Source: Erysipelotrichaceae bacterium (lineage in GTDB: Bacteria > Bacillota_I > Bacilli_A > Erysipelotrichales > Erysipelotrichaceae). From it: 64,000 nt of DNA. A program made the position numbers and the translations under genes. The DNA lies in the NCBI GenBank assembly GCA_017405785.1, contig JAFQZR010000018.1, positions 1 through 64,000 on the forward strand, read 5' to 3'. Shown piece by piece: positions 50,373 to 59,134 of the stretch; position 1 is the first letter of the stretch, and each line of letters opens with the position of its first letter. The notes below the pieces were generated by a model that saw nothing but the letters and a program-made list of their open reading frames with translations, made no database searches and was not told the origin of the DNA.

Positions 50373-52394
50373 ATGGAACTGAATTACGAAGATGCCATGA
50401 TCATCAGACTTGATGAAGAATTACCTGACTACCCGGAAATACTGCCGGGATACCGCAGAGCCCCGAAGAGAGAGTCAGAACTGTCAGAGAGCGACATGAA
50501 GCTGGCCATCAGTAATGCGCTGCGCTACATTCATCCGAAATACCATAAGCAGATGGCTCGGGAATTCGCTGAAGAACTGAGAACCAGAGGCAGAATATAC
50601 GGCTACCGTTTCCGCCCGGCCGGACAGATCTACGGTAAGCCGATTGATGAATATAAAGGCAACTGCATTGAAGGCAAGGCCATCCAGGTAATGATCGACA
50701 ATAACCTGGACTTTGAAACCGCTCTGTATCCGTATGAACTTGTTACTTACGGTGAAACAGGACAGGTATGTCAGAACTGGATGCAGTACCGTCTGATAAA
50801 GAAATATCTGGAACAGCTTACTGATCAGCAGACACTGGTGGTCATGAGCGGTCATCCTCTGGGACTGTTCCATTCACATAAACTGGCTCCGAGAGTCATC
50901 ATTACCAACGGCTTGATGGTCGGTAACTATGACACTCAGAAGGACTTCAACAGAGCAGCTGCCTTAGGCGTAGCCAACTACGGCCAGATGACAGCGGGCG
51001 GCTGGATGTACATCGGTCCGCAGGGAATCGTTCACGGAACTTTCAATACTCTGCTTAATGCCGGAAGACTTAAACTCGGTGTTCCGGAAGACGGTAACCT
51101 GGCCGGCAAGCTGTTTGTTTCCGCCGGTTTGGGCGGTATGAGCGGCGCTCAGGGCAAGGCAGCGGAAATTGCCGGTGCTGTAGCCATCATTGCGGAAGTT
51201 GATGAAAGCCGTATCGATACCCGTCTCAATCAGGGCTGGGTCAGTGAAAAGACAGCCAGTCTGGATGAAGCTTTGGCCAGTGCTCAGGCACATCTGGAGA
51301 AAAAGGAACCATGTGCCATTGCCTATCTAGGTAACGTTGTGGATCTGCTGGAATATCTCTATGCCAAGAATGTCCATGTTGATCTGATGAGCGACCAGAC
51401 CAGCTGCCATGTGCCTTATGACGGCGGTTACTGTCCGGTTGAACTGACATTTGAAGAAAGAACCAAGATGCTGGCTCAGGACCGTGAGCAGTTCAAGGTT
51501 CTGGTCAACAGAAGTCTGCAGCGTCATTTCAGAATCATTCAGAAGTTCCATGACAGAGGAACATACTTCTTTGACTACGGCAACAGCTTCCTTAAGGCAG
51601 TATATGACTCCGGCATGAAGGAGATCTGCCGTAACGGGGAAAACGATCTGGATGGCTTCATCTTCCCTTCATATGTTGAGGATATTTTAGGGCCGCAGCT
51701 GTTTGACTACGGTTATGGACCGTTCAGATGGTGCTGTCTGAGCCGTAAGCCGGAAGATCTGGATAAGACAGACGCAGCAGCGGCTGAATACATAATCAAC
51801 CATAACAGAAGATATCAGGACTATGATAACTATGTCTGGGTAAGAGATGCCAAGAAGAACAAGATGGTTGTCGGTACTCAGTGCCGTATTCTGTATCAGG
51901 ATGCCATAGGAAGAATGAACATCTCCCTGAAGTTCAATGAAATGGTCAGAAACGGAGAGATCGGGCCGGTCATTCTGGGCAGAGACCATCATGATACCGG
52001 CGGAACTGACTCTCCGTTCAGAGAAACATCCAATATCAAGGACGGCTCCAATATCATGGCTGACATGGCTGTACAGTGCTATGCCGGCAACGCGGCCAGA
52101 GGCATGAGCTACATCGCTCTGCACAATGGCGGAGGCGTCGGTATCGGCAAGGCTGTTAACGGTGGTTTCGGCATGGTTCTGGACGGCAGTGAAAGAGTTG
52201 ATGAAATACTGAAGATGAGCATGCCATGGGATACCATGGTCGGTGTTGCCCGCCGCAGCTGGGCCAGAAATGAAAATGCCATGAGTGTCGCTGCCGAATA
52301 CAACAGAGACAATCAGGGCACTGACCACATTACTCTTCCGTATGTTGCCGATCCGCAGCTTGTAGAAGAAGCGCTGAAGGAAGTCTGTGACTGA
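50373..52394 (+). CDS. hutU: urocanate hydratase
   Basis: A 673-residue urocanase, the long form found in Firmicutes (about 670 residues rather than 555). NAD-binding GGMSGAQGKAAEIAG, MSDQTSCHVPYDGGYCP and the C-terminal HNGGGVGIGKAVNGGFGMV are present. It converts urocanate to imidazolone propionate. GGAGGAGC precedes the ATG; the stop overlaps the hutI start (TGATG). Confidence 0.95.
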   Translation: MELNYEDAMIIRLDEELPDYPEILPGYRRAPKRESELSESDMKLAISNALRYIHPKYHKQMAREFAEELRTRGRIYGYRFRPAGQIYGKPIDEYKGNCIEGKAIQVMIDNNLDFETALYPYELVTYGETGQVCQNWMQYRLIKKYLEQLTDQQTLVVMSGHPLGLFHSHKLAPRVIITNGLMVGNYDTQKDFNRAAALGVANYGQMTAGGWMYIGPQGIVHGTFNTLLNAGRLKLGVPEDGNLAGKLFVSAGLGGMSGAQGKAAEIAGAVAIIAEVDESRIDTRLNQGWVSEKTASLDEALASAQAHLEKKEPCAIAYLGNVVDLLEYLYAKNVHVDLMSDQTSCHVPYDGGYCPVELTFEERTKMLAQDREQFKVLVNRSLQRHFRIIQKFHDRGTYFFDYGNSFLKAVYDSGMKEICRNGENDLDGFIFPSYVEDILGPQLFDYGYGPFRWCCLSRKPEDLDKTDAAAAEYIINHNRRYQDYDNYVWVRDAKKNKMVVGTQCRILYQDAIGRMNISLKFNEMVRNGEIGPVILGRDHHDTGGTDSPFRETSNIKDGSNIMADMAVQCYAGNAARGMSYIALHNGGGVGIGKAVNGGFGMVLDGSERVDEILKMSMPWDTMVGVARRSWARNENAMSVAAEYNRDNQGTDHITLPYVADPQLVEEALKEVCD

Positions 52395-53629
52395 TGAAGA
52401 CTCTGGTTAAAAACATCGGAACACTGGTAACACCTCTGGGAAATACTGCTCGCAAAGGCATTCACCAGGGTGAAACGGAAACGATCCATGATGCCTGGAT
52501 ACTGTCAGAAGATGGGATCATTAAGGAAATTGGGACAGGAGAGTTTTCAGGTGTTGTCGATGAAGTGATCGATGTGGAAGGAAAACTGGTTACCCCGGGT
52601 CTGGTTGACAGCCATACCCATCTGATTTTCGGTGGTTGGCGTAACAACGAGATGGAACAGAAGCTCAAAGGAGTTTCCTATCTTGACATACTGGCTTCAG
52701 GAGGAGGCATACATTCAACCGTCAAGGCTACCCGTGAAGCTTCATTTGAAGAACTGGTGGAAAGAGGAAAAGCCGCACTTGATGAAATGCTTGGTTACGG
52801 TACCACCTCATGTGAAGCTAAAAGCGGCTACGGGCTTGACAGTGAAACCGAGATAAAGCAGTTGGAGGTCATCAGAAAACTGAATGAAATACAACCGGTT
52901 GATCTTGTCGCTACTTTCCTGGGTGCCCATGCCTTGCCAAAGGAGTATGCGGATAACCGTGAAGGATACATTGATCTGCTGTGTAATGAAATAATACCGA
53001 AGGTTGCTGAAGAAAAACTGGCTGAATTCTGCGATGTATTCTGTGAAGAAGGAGTCTTTACGGCTGAAGAAAGCCGCAGGATCCTTTTGAAAGGGCAGGA
53101 ATATGGCTTAAAGTCTAAGATACATGCTGATGAAATATATCCGATCGGCGGATCGGTGGTAGCTGGTGATATCGGGGCTGTTTCAGCCGAACACCTTATC
53201 GTCTGCAATGATGAAGGTATAGAAGCCTTAAGCGGGGGAAACACCATAGCCTGTCTTTTACCGGCAACCAGTCATTATCTCAATGCCGGTTATGCACCAG
53301 CCCGTAAGATGATTGAAAACAATGTCGCCGTTGCCCTGGCTACGGATTATAACCCGGGAACCTGCCCGTGTCTGAATCTGCAGCTGGTAATGACTCTGGG
53401 ATGTCTGAAATACCGCATGACACCTGAAGAGGTACTGAATGCCGTAACTATCAACGGGGCCGCTGCCATCGGCAGAGCGGATGTTGTTGGCAGTCTTGAA
53501 GAAGGCAAGCAGGCTGACATGGTAATATGGAACGCCAGGGAACTGAGCTACATCTGTTACAGAATGGGCAGCAATCTGGCTGATAAGGTAATAAAAAAGG
53601 GAAAGATAGTTAAGGGAGGACGGCAATGA
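52394..53629 (+). CDS. hutI: imidazolonepropionase
   Basis: A 411-residue amidohydrolase. Metal and substrate motifs are LVDSHTHLIFGGWR, YGLDSETE-like region, ATFLGAHALP, KIHADEIYPIGG, AEHLIVC and ALATDYNPGTCP. It opens the imidazolone ring to give N-formimidoyl-L-glutamate. It overlaps hutU by one base and the next gene by four bases. Confidence 0.95.
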   Translation: MKTLVKNIGTLVTPLGNTARKGIHQGETETIHDAWILSEDGIIKEIGTGEFSGVVDEVIDVEGKLVTPGLVDSHTHLIFGGWRNNEMEQKLKGVSYLDILASGGGIHSTVKATREASFEELVERGKAALDEMLGYGTTSCEAKSGYGLDSETEIKQLEVIRKLNEIQPVDLVATFLGAHALPKEYADNREGYIDLLCNEIIPKVAEEKLAEFCDVFCEEGVFTAEESRRILLKGQEYGLKSKIHADEIYPIGGSVVAGDIGAVSAEHLIVCNDEGIEALSGGNTIACLLPATSHYLNAGYAPARKMIENNVAVALATDYNPGTCPCLNLQLVMTLGCLKYRMTPEEVLNAVTINGAAAIGRADVVGSLEEGKQADMVIWNARELSYICYRMGSNLADKVIKKGKIVKGGRQ

Positions 53630-54531
53630 GAAAACTGATTGAATTCATACCGAATTTCAGCGTATCCGAGCAGAAGGATGAAGCAGTTTTTAATGAACTG
53701 GTCAAAACGGCAGAAAGTGTACCGGGATGTACGCTTCTGGATGCTGAATCAGACGGCAGCCATAACAGAACCGTTCTGACCATTACCGGTTCCCCTGAAG
53801 CAATCGAAGAAGTGGCTTTCCTGTTATGTAAGAAAGCCATGGAAACCATCGACTTGAGAAAGCATACAGGTGCCCATCCGCGAATGGGTGCAACTGATGT
53901 CATGCCGTTTGTTCCCGCTCAGGATGTGTCACTGGAAGAATGTATTGAGCTTTCCAAGCGTGTCGCGGAAAGAATATGGAACCAGTTAAGGATACCTTGT
54001 TTCCTCTATGAAGATTCATGTACCAGTGAAGAAAGAAGGAATCTGGCCAACATCAGAAAAGGTGAATTTGAAGGCATGAGTGAAAAGCTCCAGCTTCCTG
54101 AATGGGAACCTGATTACGGTGAAAGAGAACCTCATCCTACCGCCGGTGTCACGGCAGTGGGAGCCAGAATGCCTCTGGTAGCTTTCAATGTCAATCTTGA
54201 TACAGATGATATTGAAATAGCTAAGAAGATCGCCAAAGCCATAAGAGGGTCTTCCGGAGGTTTCAAATACTGCAAGGCCATGGGAGTCATGATTGCGGAA
54301 ACCGGTAAGGCTCAGGTCAGCATGAACATGGTCAATTATGAGAAGACACCGCTGTTTTATGCCTATGAAATGATCAGAACTCTGGCGGCGTCATATGGTG
54401 TAAACATCATTGGCAGTGAAATAGTTGGCTTGACACCTGCCAAGGCACTTATTGACTGTGCATCTTTCTATCTGAGATTAAGAGATTTTGACTGTTATAA
54501 ACAGGTCATGGAATATCACCTGGGGGAATAG
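53626..54531 (+). CDS. ftcD: glutamate formimidoyltransferase
   Basis: A 301-residue protein equal to the transferase half of FTCD. It begins LIEFIPNFSVSEQKD, with DAESDGSHNRTVLT, HTGAHPRMGATDVMPFVP and PTAGVTAVGARMPLVAFNVNL. It moves the formimidoyl group from formimidoylglutamate to tetrahydrofolate, releasing glutamate. In animals it is fused to the cyclodeaminase; here the cyclodeaminase is the next gene, three bases away. Confidence 0.94.
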   Translation: MRKLIEFIPNFSVSEQKDEAVFNELVKTAESVPGCTLLDAESDGSHNRTVLTITGSPEAIEEVAFLLCKKAMETIDLRKHTGAHPRMGATDVMPFVPAQDVSLEECIELSKRVAERIWNQLRIPCFLYEDSCTSEERRNLANIRKGEFEGMSEKLQLPEWEPDYGEREPHPTAGVTAVGARMPLVAFNVNLDTDDIEIAKKIAKAIRGSSGGFKYCKAMGVMIAETGKAQVSMNMVNYEKTPLFYAYEMIRTLAASYGVNIIGSEIVGLTPAKALIDCASFYLRLRDFDCYKQVMEYHLGE

Positions 54532-54534
54532 AAA

Positions 54535-55164
54535 ATGGAACTTGTAGAATTAAAGGTAAGAGAATTCATGGATGAACTGGCTTCATCATCACCGGCACCG
54601 GGTGGCGGTTCGGTAGCTGCTGTGGAAGCGGCATATGGGGCATCACTATTGGCAATGGTCTGCAATCTCACTCTGGGCCGTAAGAAATATGCCGATTATC
54701 AGGAGTTAGCTGCTGAAACCGAAAAGAAGGCACAGAATCTGAAGGAGATCCTGCTGTTACTGGTCGATGAGGATACAGCTGCCTATAATCTGGTGTCTGC
54801 CGCTTATAAGCTGCCTAAGGAAACTGATGAAGAAAAGGTTTACCGTAAAACTCGCATACAGGCCGGTCTGAAGGAAAGCTGCCAGCCGCCTTTAAAAGTC
54901 ATGAATCTGTCCATGCAGTGTCTGGATCTGTTAAAGGCCACCTGGGGTTATCTGAATCAGTCATGCATGAGCGATCTTTATGTTGCGGTTGCTTCTTTGA
55001 AGACAGGTCTTAACGGAGCTTATGCCAATGTGCTGATCAATCTTTCGGGAATTGAAGATCAGCGGTATGTAACCGAAACGAAAGAAAAGATCGGTAAAGA
55101 AGCAGAAGAATACAACAGCCTGGCTGACAGCCTCATGGAAGAACTGTTTGCCAGACTGGGATAG
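54535..55164 (+). CDS. fchA: formimidoyltetrahydrofolate cyclodeaminase
   Basis: A 209-residue mostly helical protein. The conserved start LASSSPAPGGGSVAA and VCNLTLGRKKYADY match FchA. It converts 5-formimidoyl-THF to 5,10-methenyl-THF and ammonia, completing the recovery of the one-carbon unit from histidine. Last gene of the hut operon. Confidence 0.93.
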   Translation: MELVELKVREFMDELASSSPAPGGGSVAAVEAAYGASLLAMVCNLTLGRKKYADYQELAAETEKKAQNLKEILLLLVDEDTAAYNLVSAAYKLPKETDEEKVYRKTRIQAGLKESCQPPLKVMNLSMQCLDLLKATWGYLNQSCMSDLYVAVASLKTGLNGAYANVLINLSGIEDQRYVTETKEKIGKEAEEYNSLADSLMEELFARLG

Positions 55165-55217
55165 CATAATGTCTGTGAAATAAACAATTGCGAAGGTCAC
55201 TGCAAAAAATACATAAT

Positions 55218-55275
55218 AATAAACCGTAATTTTCAACTTGAAGTATGTAAGGGTGGGATGAACGGTTTATTTATT
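55218..55275 (+). terminator. inverted repeat after the hut operon
   Basis: AATAAACCGT (55218-55227) and ACGGTTTATT (55262-55271) pair perfectly over 10 bp, followed by TATTTT. The 34-base loop is long for a terminator, so it could instead be a regulatory site for the XRE gene. The rest of the 231-base gap is AT-rich without other signals. Confidence 0.4.
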
Positions 55276-55395
55276 TTGGCTAAAACTGGAAAGATAGATT
55301 TATTTAATTATATCAACGAGGATTTACAGTAAATTCTACCAAAAGTTCCTTCTAATATAGATTACTAAGTCATAATATATAGATGGGTGATAAAA

Positions 55396-56070
55396 ATGAA
55401 CCAAGTAAAAACGGGTAAATTTATAGCAACACTTCGTAAAAAGAAAGGCTTGACACAAGAAGACCTGGCAGAAAAAATGGCTGTTTCCAATAAAGCAGTA
55501 TCTAAATGGGAAACAGGGAGAAGTTTCCCTGATGCTGATAAAATACCAGCCCTTTGTGAGTTACTGGGGATAAGTATAAATGATTTTTATAATGGAGAAA
55601 TAGTACCTGATGACATTTATCAGAGTAAGGCAGAGCAGAGTATTATAACAATCCAGAAAAACATGGAAATGAATAACAAGAAGTCACAACAGAAAATGGC
55701 TATTGTTCTTGTTGTCTCTGCTTTAATCATTGCATTATTAGTTATGATGAACATACATTCGATCGAACAGTATAAAAAATATACTTTACCAGGTATAATT
55801 CAAGGGACATTTTTACTTGGAGATGAATTATTAAATCCAGAATATATAGTTGTCGATCAAAACATGAGTATTAGTAAATATCACCAGTTCGGCCAAATAA
55901 CACAAGGTAATATCAGTTCAGTCAGCAATAATTATTATTATGTTGAATTTGATAACGACTGTTTTTATATCGTGTATCATACTGATTATGTAGAAATACT
56001 TTACAAAGACTCGCTATTAGAAGCAGTAAAAATATCATCTGTACCAACGTATATAAACATTAGTCATTAG
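55396..56070 (+). CDS. XRE regulator with one membrane span
   Basis: A 224-residue protein. The helix-turn-helix (about 6-65) reads IATLRKKKGLTQEDLAEKMAVSNKAVSKWETGRSFPDA in two stretches, then a linker, a single span (about 104-122, MAIVLVVSALIIALLVMM) and an extracytoplasmic C-terminal domain. Membrane-bound XRE proteins of this design are common in Firmicutes and of unknown role. The gene is more AT-rich than the hut operon. Start at ATG 55396; a GTG at 55387 overlaps the ribosome site. Confidence 0.78.
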   Translation: MNQVKTGKFIATLRKKKGLTQEDLAEKMAVSNKAVSKWETGRSFPDADKIPALCELLGISINDFYNGEIVPDDIYQSKAEQSIITIQKNMEMNNKKSQQKMAIVLVVSALIIALLVMMNIHSIEQYKKYTLPGIIQGTFLLGDELLNPEYIVVDQNMSISKYHQFGQITQGNISSVSNNYYYVEFDNDCFYIVYHTDYVEILYKDSLLEAVKISSVPTYINISH

Positions 56071-56099
56071 TGACTGTAAAAAGGAATTAAATGAAAACT

Positions 56100-56127
56100 A
56101 AGCCCAGGCATAATAGCTTGGGCTTTT
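56100..56127. terminator. terminator between convergent genes
   Basis: AAGCCCA (56100-56106) with TGGGCTT (56119-56125), extended by an inner GC pair, then T. Confidence 0.72.
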
Positions 56128-56156
56128 AGTAATGTTAATCTGTATGATATCTGTTT

Positions 56157-57458
56157 TTACCCTATGGTTTTGAGTTTTTTAAGAACGGTCTGCGGATCAA
56201 TTTCCTTCCCGTCGATGAAACGGTGAACGATGTTTCTGTCATCGCCTCCGTAACAGAATCTTTCAAGGCATTCTTCAGGGGTCAGGGTATAACCTTCGTC
56301 CTGCAGATTGTCTAGTACCAATGCATTGAACTGGTAGCCGGGCTTGATTTTGCCTATCTTTCCGAATACTTCGCCGCCTGTTACCGTTGCCATGTAGAAG
56401 GCATTCGCGAATACCAGTCTCTTATAGTCCGGTTCGTAGAATTCCTTCATTTTGGATATCTGCACCGTACGGGCTATCTGACGGTAGATTCCCAGGAAAT
56501 GGCCTCCGCCTACATCGCTGCCCAAAGCTATCTTCATGTCTTTATTCAGCATTACTGAGGCAGGCATGATTCCGGCAGTTATGTTGGAAGTGGAATCCGG
56601 ACAATGTACGCTGACACAGTCATATTGTTTAAGGATTCTCTCTTCGGTTTCTGTAGGGAATATTACATGGGCAAAGATCTTTGGGCCTTTTCCTTTTAAC
56701 AGACCGGTTTTCTCATATATTTCTCCGTCTGAAGCACAGTCAGGGAACAGTTCCTTAGACCAGGCGGCTTCGGCCTTGCTTTCAACCAGGTGAGTATGAA
56801 TACCCAGATCATATTTTTCGGCCAGTTTTCCCAAACCGGTTAACAGTTCTCTGGAACAGGTCGGTGCGAAACGCGGAATCAGGATAGGTTTTACATGATC
56901 ACTGAGATCCTTATGTTCAATAATGAATCTCTCGGTATCTTCCAGTGATTTCTGTGTATCTTCAACATAGAATTCTGGGGAATTCTGATCCATGTTGATC
57001 TTGCTAGAGTAGGCATACATGCCACTTTCTATCAGCATTCTGAACAGCAGGTCACAGCTGTCATAATGAATGGTTGTAAACAGGGCTGTATGTAAAGTGC
57101 CGTGCTTGATCATTTCATACAGAAGCTGGGCATAGATGATCCTGGCATAATCAGTGTCTTTGAACATTGATTCCTGAGGGAAGGTATAATTATTAAGCCA
57201 GTCAAACAGAAGACAGTCCATGCCGACCCCTCTTTCCACAAACTGAGGAGCATGCATGTGCAGATCGGTAAAGGCAGGGATTATGATTCCGTTTCCGTAA
57301 TCGGTTATATCAGCTTCAGGATATCTGCCATTGAGATCACCCTCAATGACATCAATTATAATTCCATCCTGAACCACAACGTGGCAGTTATTGATGACGG
57401 TTAGTTTGTCTAAAGTATCGGTGTAGATGACGGTGCCCTTGAAAATCCTGACAGACAT
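56157..57458 (-). CDS. guaD: guanine deaminase
   Basis: A 433-residue amidohydrolase. Guanine deaminase motifs are IPAFTDLHMHAPQFVERG, HTHLVESKAEAAWSKELFP, FAHVIFPTETEERIL, SVHCPDSTSNITAG and ALGSDVGGGHFLGIYRQI. It converts guanine to xanthine and ammonia. The related SsnA-type proteins are an alternative but the motifs favour GuaD. Start at 57458, nine bases after GGGAGG; a longer frame lacks a ribosome site. Confidence 0.85.
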   Translation of the reverse strand: MSVRIFKGTVIYTDTLDKLTVINNCHVVVQDGIIIDVIEGDLNGRYPEADITDYGNGIIIPAFTDLHMHAPQFVERGVGMDCLLFDWLNNYTFPQESMFKDTDYARIIYAQLLYEMIKHGTLHTALFTTIHYDSCDLLFRMLIESGMYAYSSKINMDQNSPEFYVEDTQKSLEDTERFIIEHKDLSDHVKPILIPRFAPTCSRELLTGLGKLAEKYDLGIHTHLVESKAEAAWSKELFPDCASDGEIYEKTGLLKGKGPKIFAHVIFPTETEERILKQYDCVSVHCPDSTSNITAGIMPASVMLNKDMKIALGSDVGGGHFLGIYRQIARTVQISKMKEFYEPDYKRLVFANAFYMATVTGGEVFGKIGKIKPGYQFNALVLDNLQDEGYTLTPEECLERFCYGGDDRNIVHRFIDGKEIDPQTVLKKLKTIG

Positions 57459-57619
57459 GGTAATACCTCCCTGATAATATGTTTCATTGTATACTATGGA
57501 AGGAAAATAGTGTATATCAAAAGCAATATTATCTTCCAGAACAGGGAGAGAAAAGTGCATATACAGGTATGCTTTTTAAAACTGCGTTATAATATAGAAA
57601 ACAGAGGAGGCTAACAGTT

Positions 57620-58201
57620 ATGATTTATGATATTACTCAGCCATTATTCGACTGTGTGGTTTATCCGGGAAACTCCGCACCGCAGATGATCCCTATGAAA
57701 AGAATAGCTGACGGTGAAAGATATAACCTGACAGACATTTCATTATGTGTTCATAACGGAACTCATGTTGACTCTCCGTTCCATTTCTATAAAGACGGTA
57801 AGACCATTGAACAGATCAGTCTGGAGAAGTTCATCGGTAAGGCTTACGTGGTCAGTCATAAAGGTGATGTAACTGCTGAAGATGCGAAAAGGATTCTGGA
57901 AAAAGCAGAAAGCGAAGGAGCTGAAAAGATCCTGTTAAAGGGAGAACTAACAATAACACTGGAAGCAGCTCAGGTTTTTGCCCGGGCAAAGATCGACCTG
58001 TTAGGCAACGAATCTCAGTCAACCGGACCTAAAGGAGCAGGAATGCCGGTACATCTGGCTTTGTTAGGCGCGGAAGTAGTTCTGCTGGAAGGAATCAGAC
58101 TGGGAGCAGTTAATGACGGTTTCTATTTCCTTAACTGTGCACCGATAAATCTGGCAGGATGCGACGGTGCACCGTGCCGTGCTACATTGATGGACCTTTA
58201 A
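57620..58201 (+). CDS. cyclase-family metal hydrolase (kynurenine formamidase-like)
   Basis: A 193-residue protein of the PF04199 cyclase family. The metal motif is HNGTHVDSPFHF, with LGNESQSTGP and VLLEGIRLGAV following. Family members hydrolyse N-formylkynurenine, isatin or other cyclic amides. Lying beside guanine deaminase and a PreA-like protein, a ring-opening step in nucleobase breakdown is possible. AGAGGAGG precedes the ATG. A TATAAT lies near 57589. Confidence 0.78.
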   Translation: MIYDITQPLFDCVVYPGNSAPQMIPMKRIADGERYNLTDISLCVHNGTHVDSPFHFYKDGKTIEQISLEKFIGKAYVVSHKGDVTAEDAKRILEKAESEGAEKILLKGELTITLEAAQVFARAKIDLLGNESQSTGPKGAGMPVHLALLGAEVVLLEGIRLGAVNDGFYFLNCAPINLAGCDGAPCRATLMDL

Positions 58202-58206
58202 TTATC

Positions 58207-59031
58207 ATGAGATATACAGTAAAAATCGCACAGTTCAGTGATCTGGATGAGGTTGTAGCTATCGAGAAAGCTACAATGGGTAACTATACCTATGCTGATA
58301 CGGCATGGAATTACTTTATGAACAGTAAAGGTGATTTTCTATGCGCTTATGACGGTGAACAGATGGTAGGCATAGCTCATATTGCGATACTTCCTGATGG
58401 CTGCGGCTGGTTTGAGGCCTTACGCGTTCATCCTGATCATCAGAATCAGGGTGTAGGGAAGGCTTTATATGAGAAGGCTCTTGATCTGGCCGAAAACAGG
58501 TATCATACTCCGGCTTTCTCCATGTATACCGGACCACGTAATGTCCGCAGTTCAGGATTGGCTGCCCGCTACGGTCTGGACAATGTTCATGAGTTCAAGG
58601 AATATACATACAGTGTCAGGGAAACTAAAGATAACAACGGTTTCAGATACGCTGACTGGAAAAAGGCTGAAGAAGTATTTCTTCCTCTTAAGGATGACTT
58701 CGGCGGTTTTATATCAATAAACAGAACAATGTATAACATAAATGCCACCAACATACGTGCTTTGGCTGATGATGGATTTTTCTATTGTGATGATGAAGGA
58801 AACTGCATCTGTCTGGGAAGCCGTTTCCAACAGGGCAATAAACTGTTTATAGGAATGATTGGGGGAGATTACCGCAAAGGATTGGAATTCGCGGAAAATC
58901 TGGCCATGGCAAAGAATGTTTCCAATTTAACCTGTACGTTCGCTTCAAGAAATACGGAACTGGAAGAAACGCTGAAACAATACGGATTTACCTTTGTGGG
59001 TGATCTTATAACAAGAGAAAAAGTTTTCTGA
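58207..59031 (+). CDS. GNAT family acetyltransferase
   Basis: A 274-residue protein with an N-terminal GNAT domain (FEALRVHPDHQNQGVGKALYEKAL as motif A). The C-terminal 120 residues resemble a second, degenerate GNAT-like half (FASRNTELEETLKQYGF). Start at ATG 58207, five bases after the cyclase stop; the ribosome site is weak (GGACC). Probably co-transcribed with the cyclase gene. Substrate unknown. Confidence 0.78.
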   Translation: MRYTVKIAQFSDLDEVVAIEKATMGNYTYADTAWNYFMNSKGDFLCAYDGEQMVGIAHIAILPDGCGWFEALRVHPDHQNQGVGKALYEKALDLAENRYHTPAFSMYTGPRNVRSSGLAARYGLDNVHEFKEYTYSVRETKDNNGFRYADWKKAEEVFLPLKDDFGGFISINRTMYNINATNIRALADDGFFYCDDEGNCICLGSRFQQGNKLFIGMIGGDYRKGLEFAENLAMAKNVSNLTCTFASRNTELEETLKQYGFTFVGDLITREKVF

Positions 59032-59044
59032 ATCAATGAGTAAG

Positions 59045-59078
59045 AAGATGATTGATGTAAAACGGTCATCTTTTCTTT
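59045..59078 (+). terminator. terminator after the GNAT gene
   Basis: AAGATGA (59045-59051) with TCATCTT (59066-59072), then TTTCTTT. The 14-base loop is slightly long. Confidence 0.6.
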
Positions 59079-59134
59079 ATGAGAATACTGTCATTTGGTA
59101 AAATGAATTAGGAAATGAGTATAAGGAGAGAAGT

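Noticed and set aside
51687-52328. 213-codon minus-strand frame inside hutU
   Set aside because: Opposite-strand shadow; hutU is certain, and the frame shows no motifs, promoter or ribosome site.
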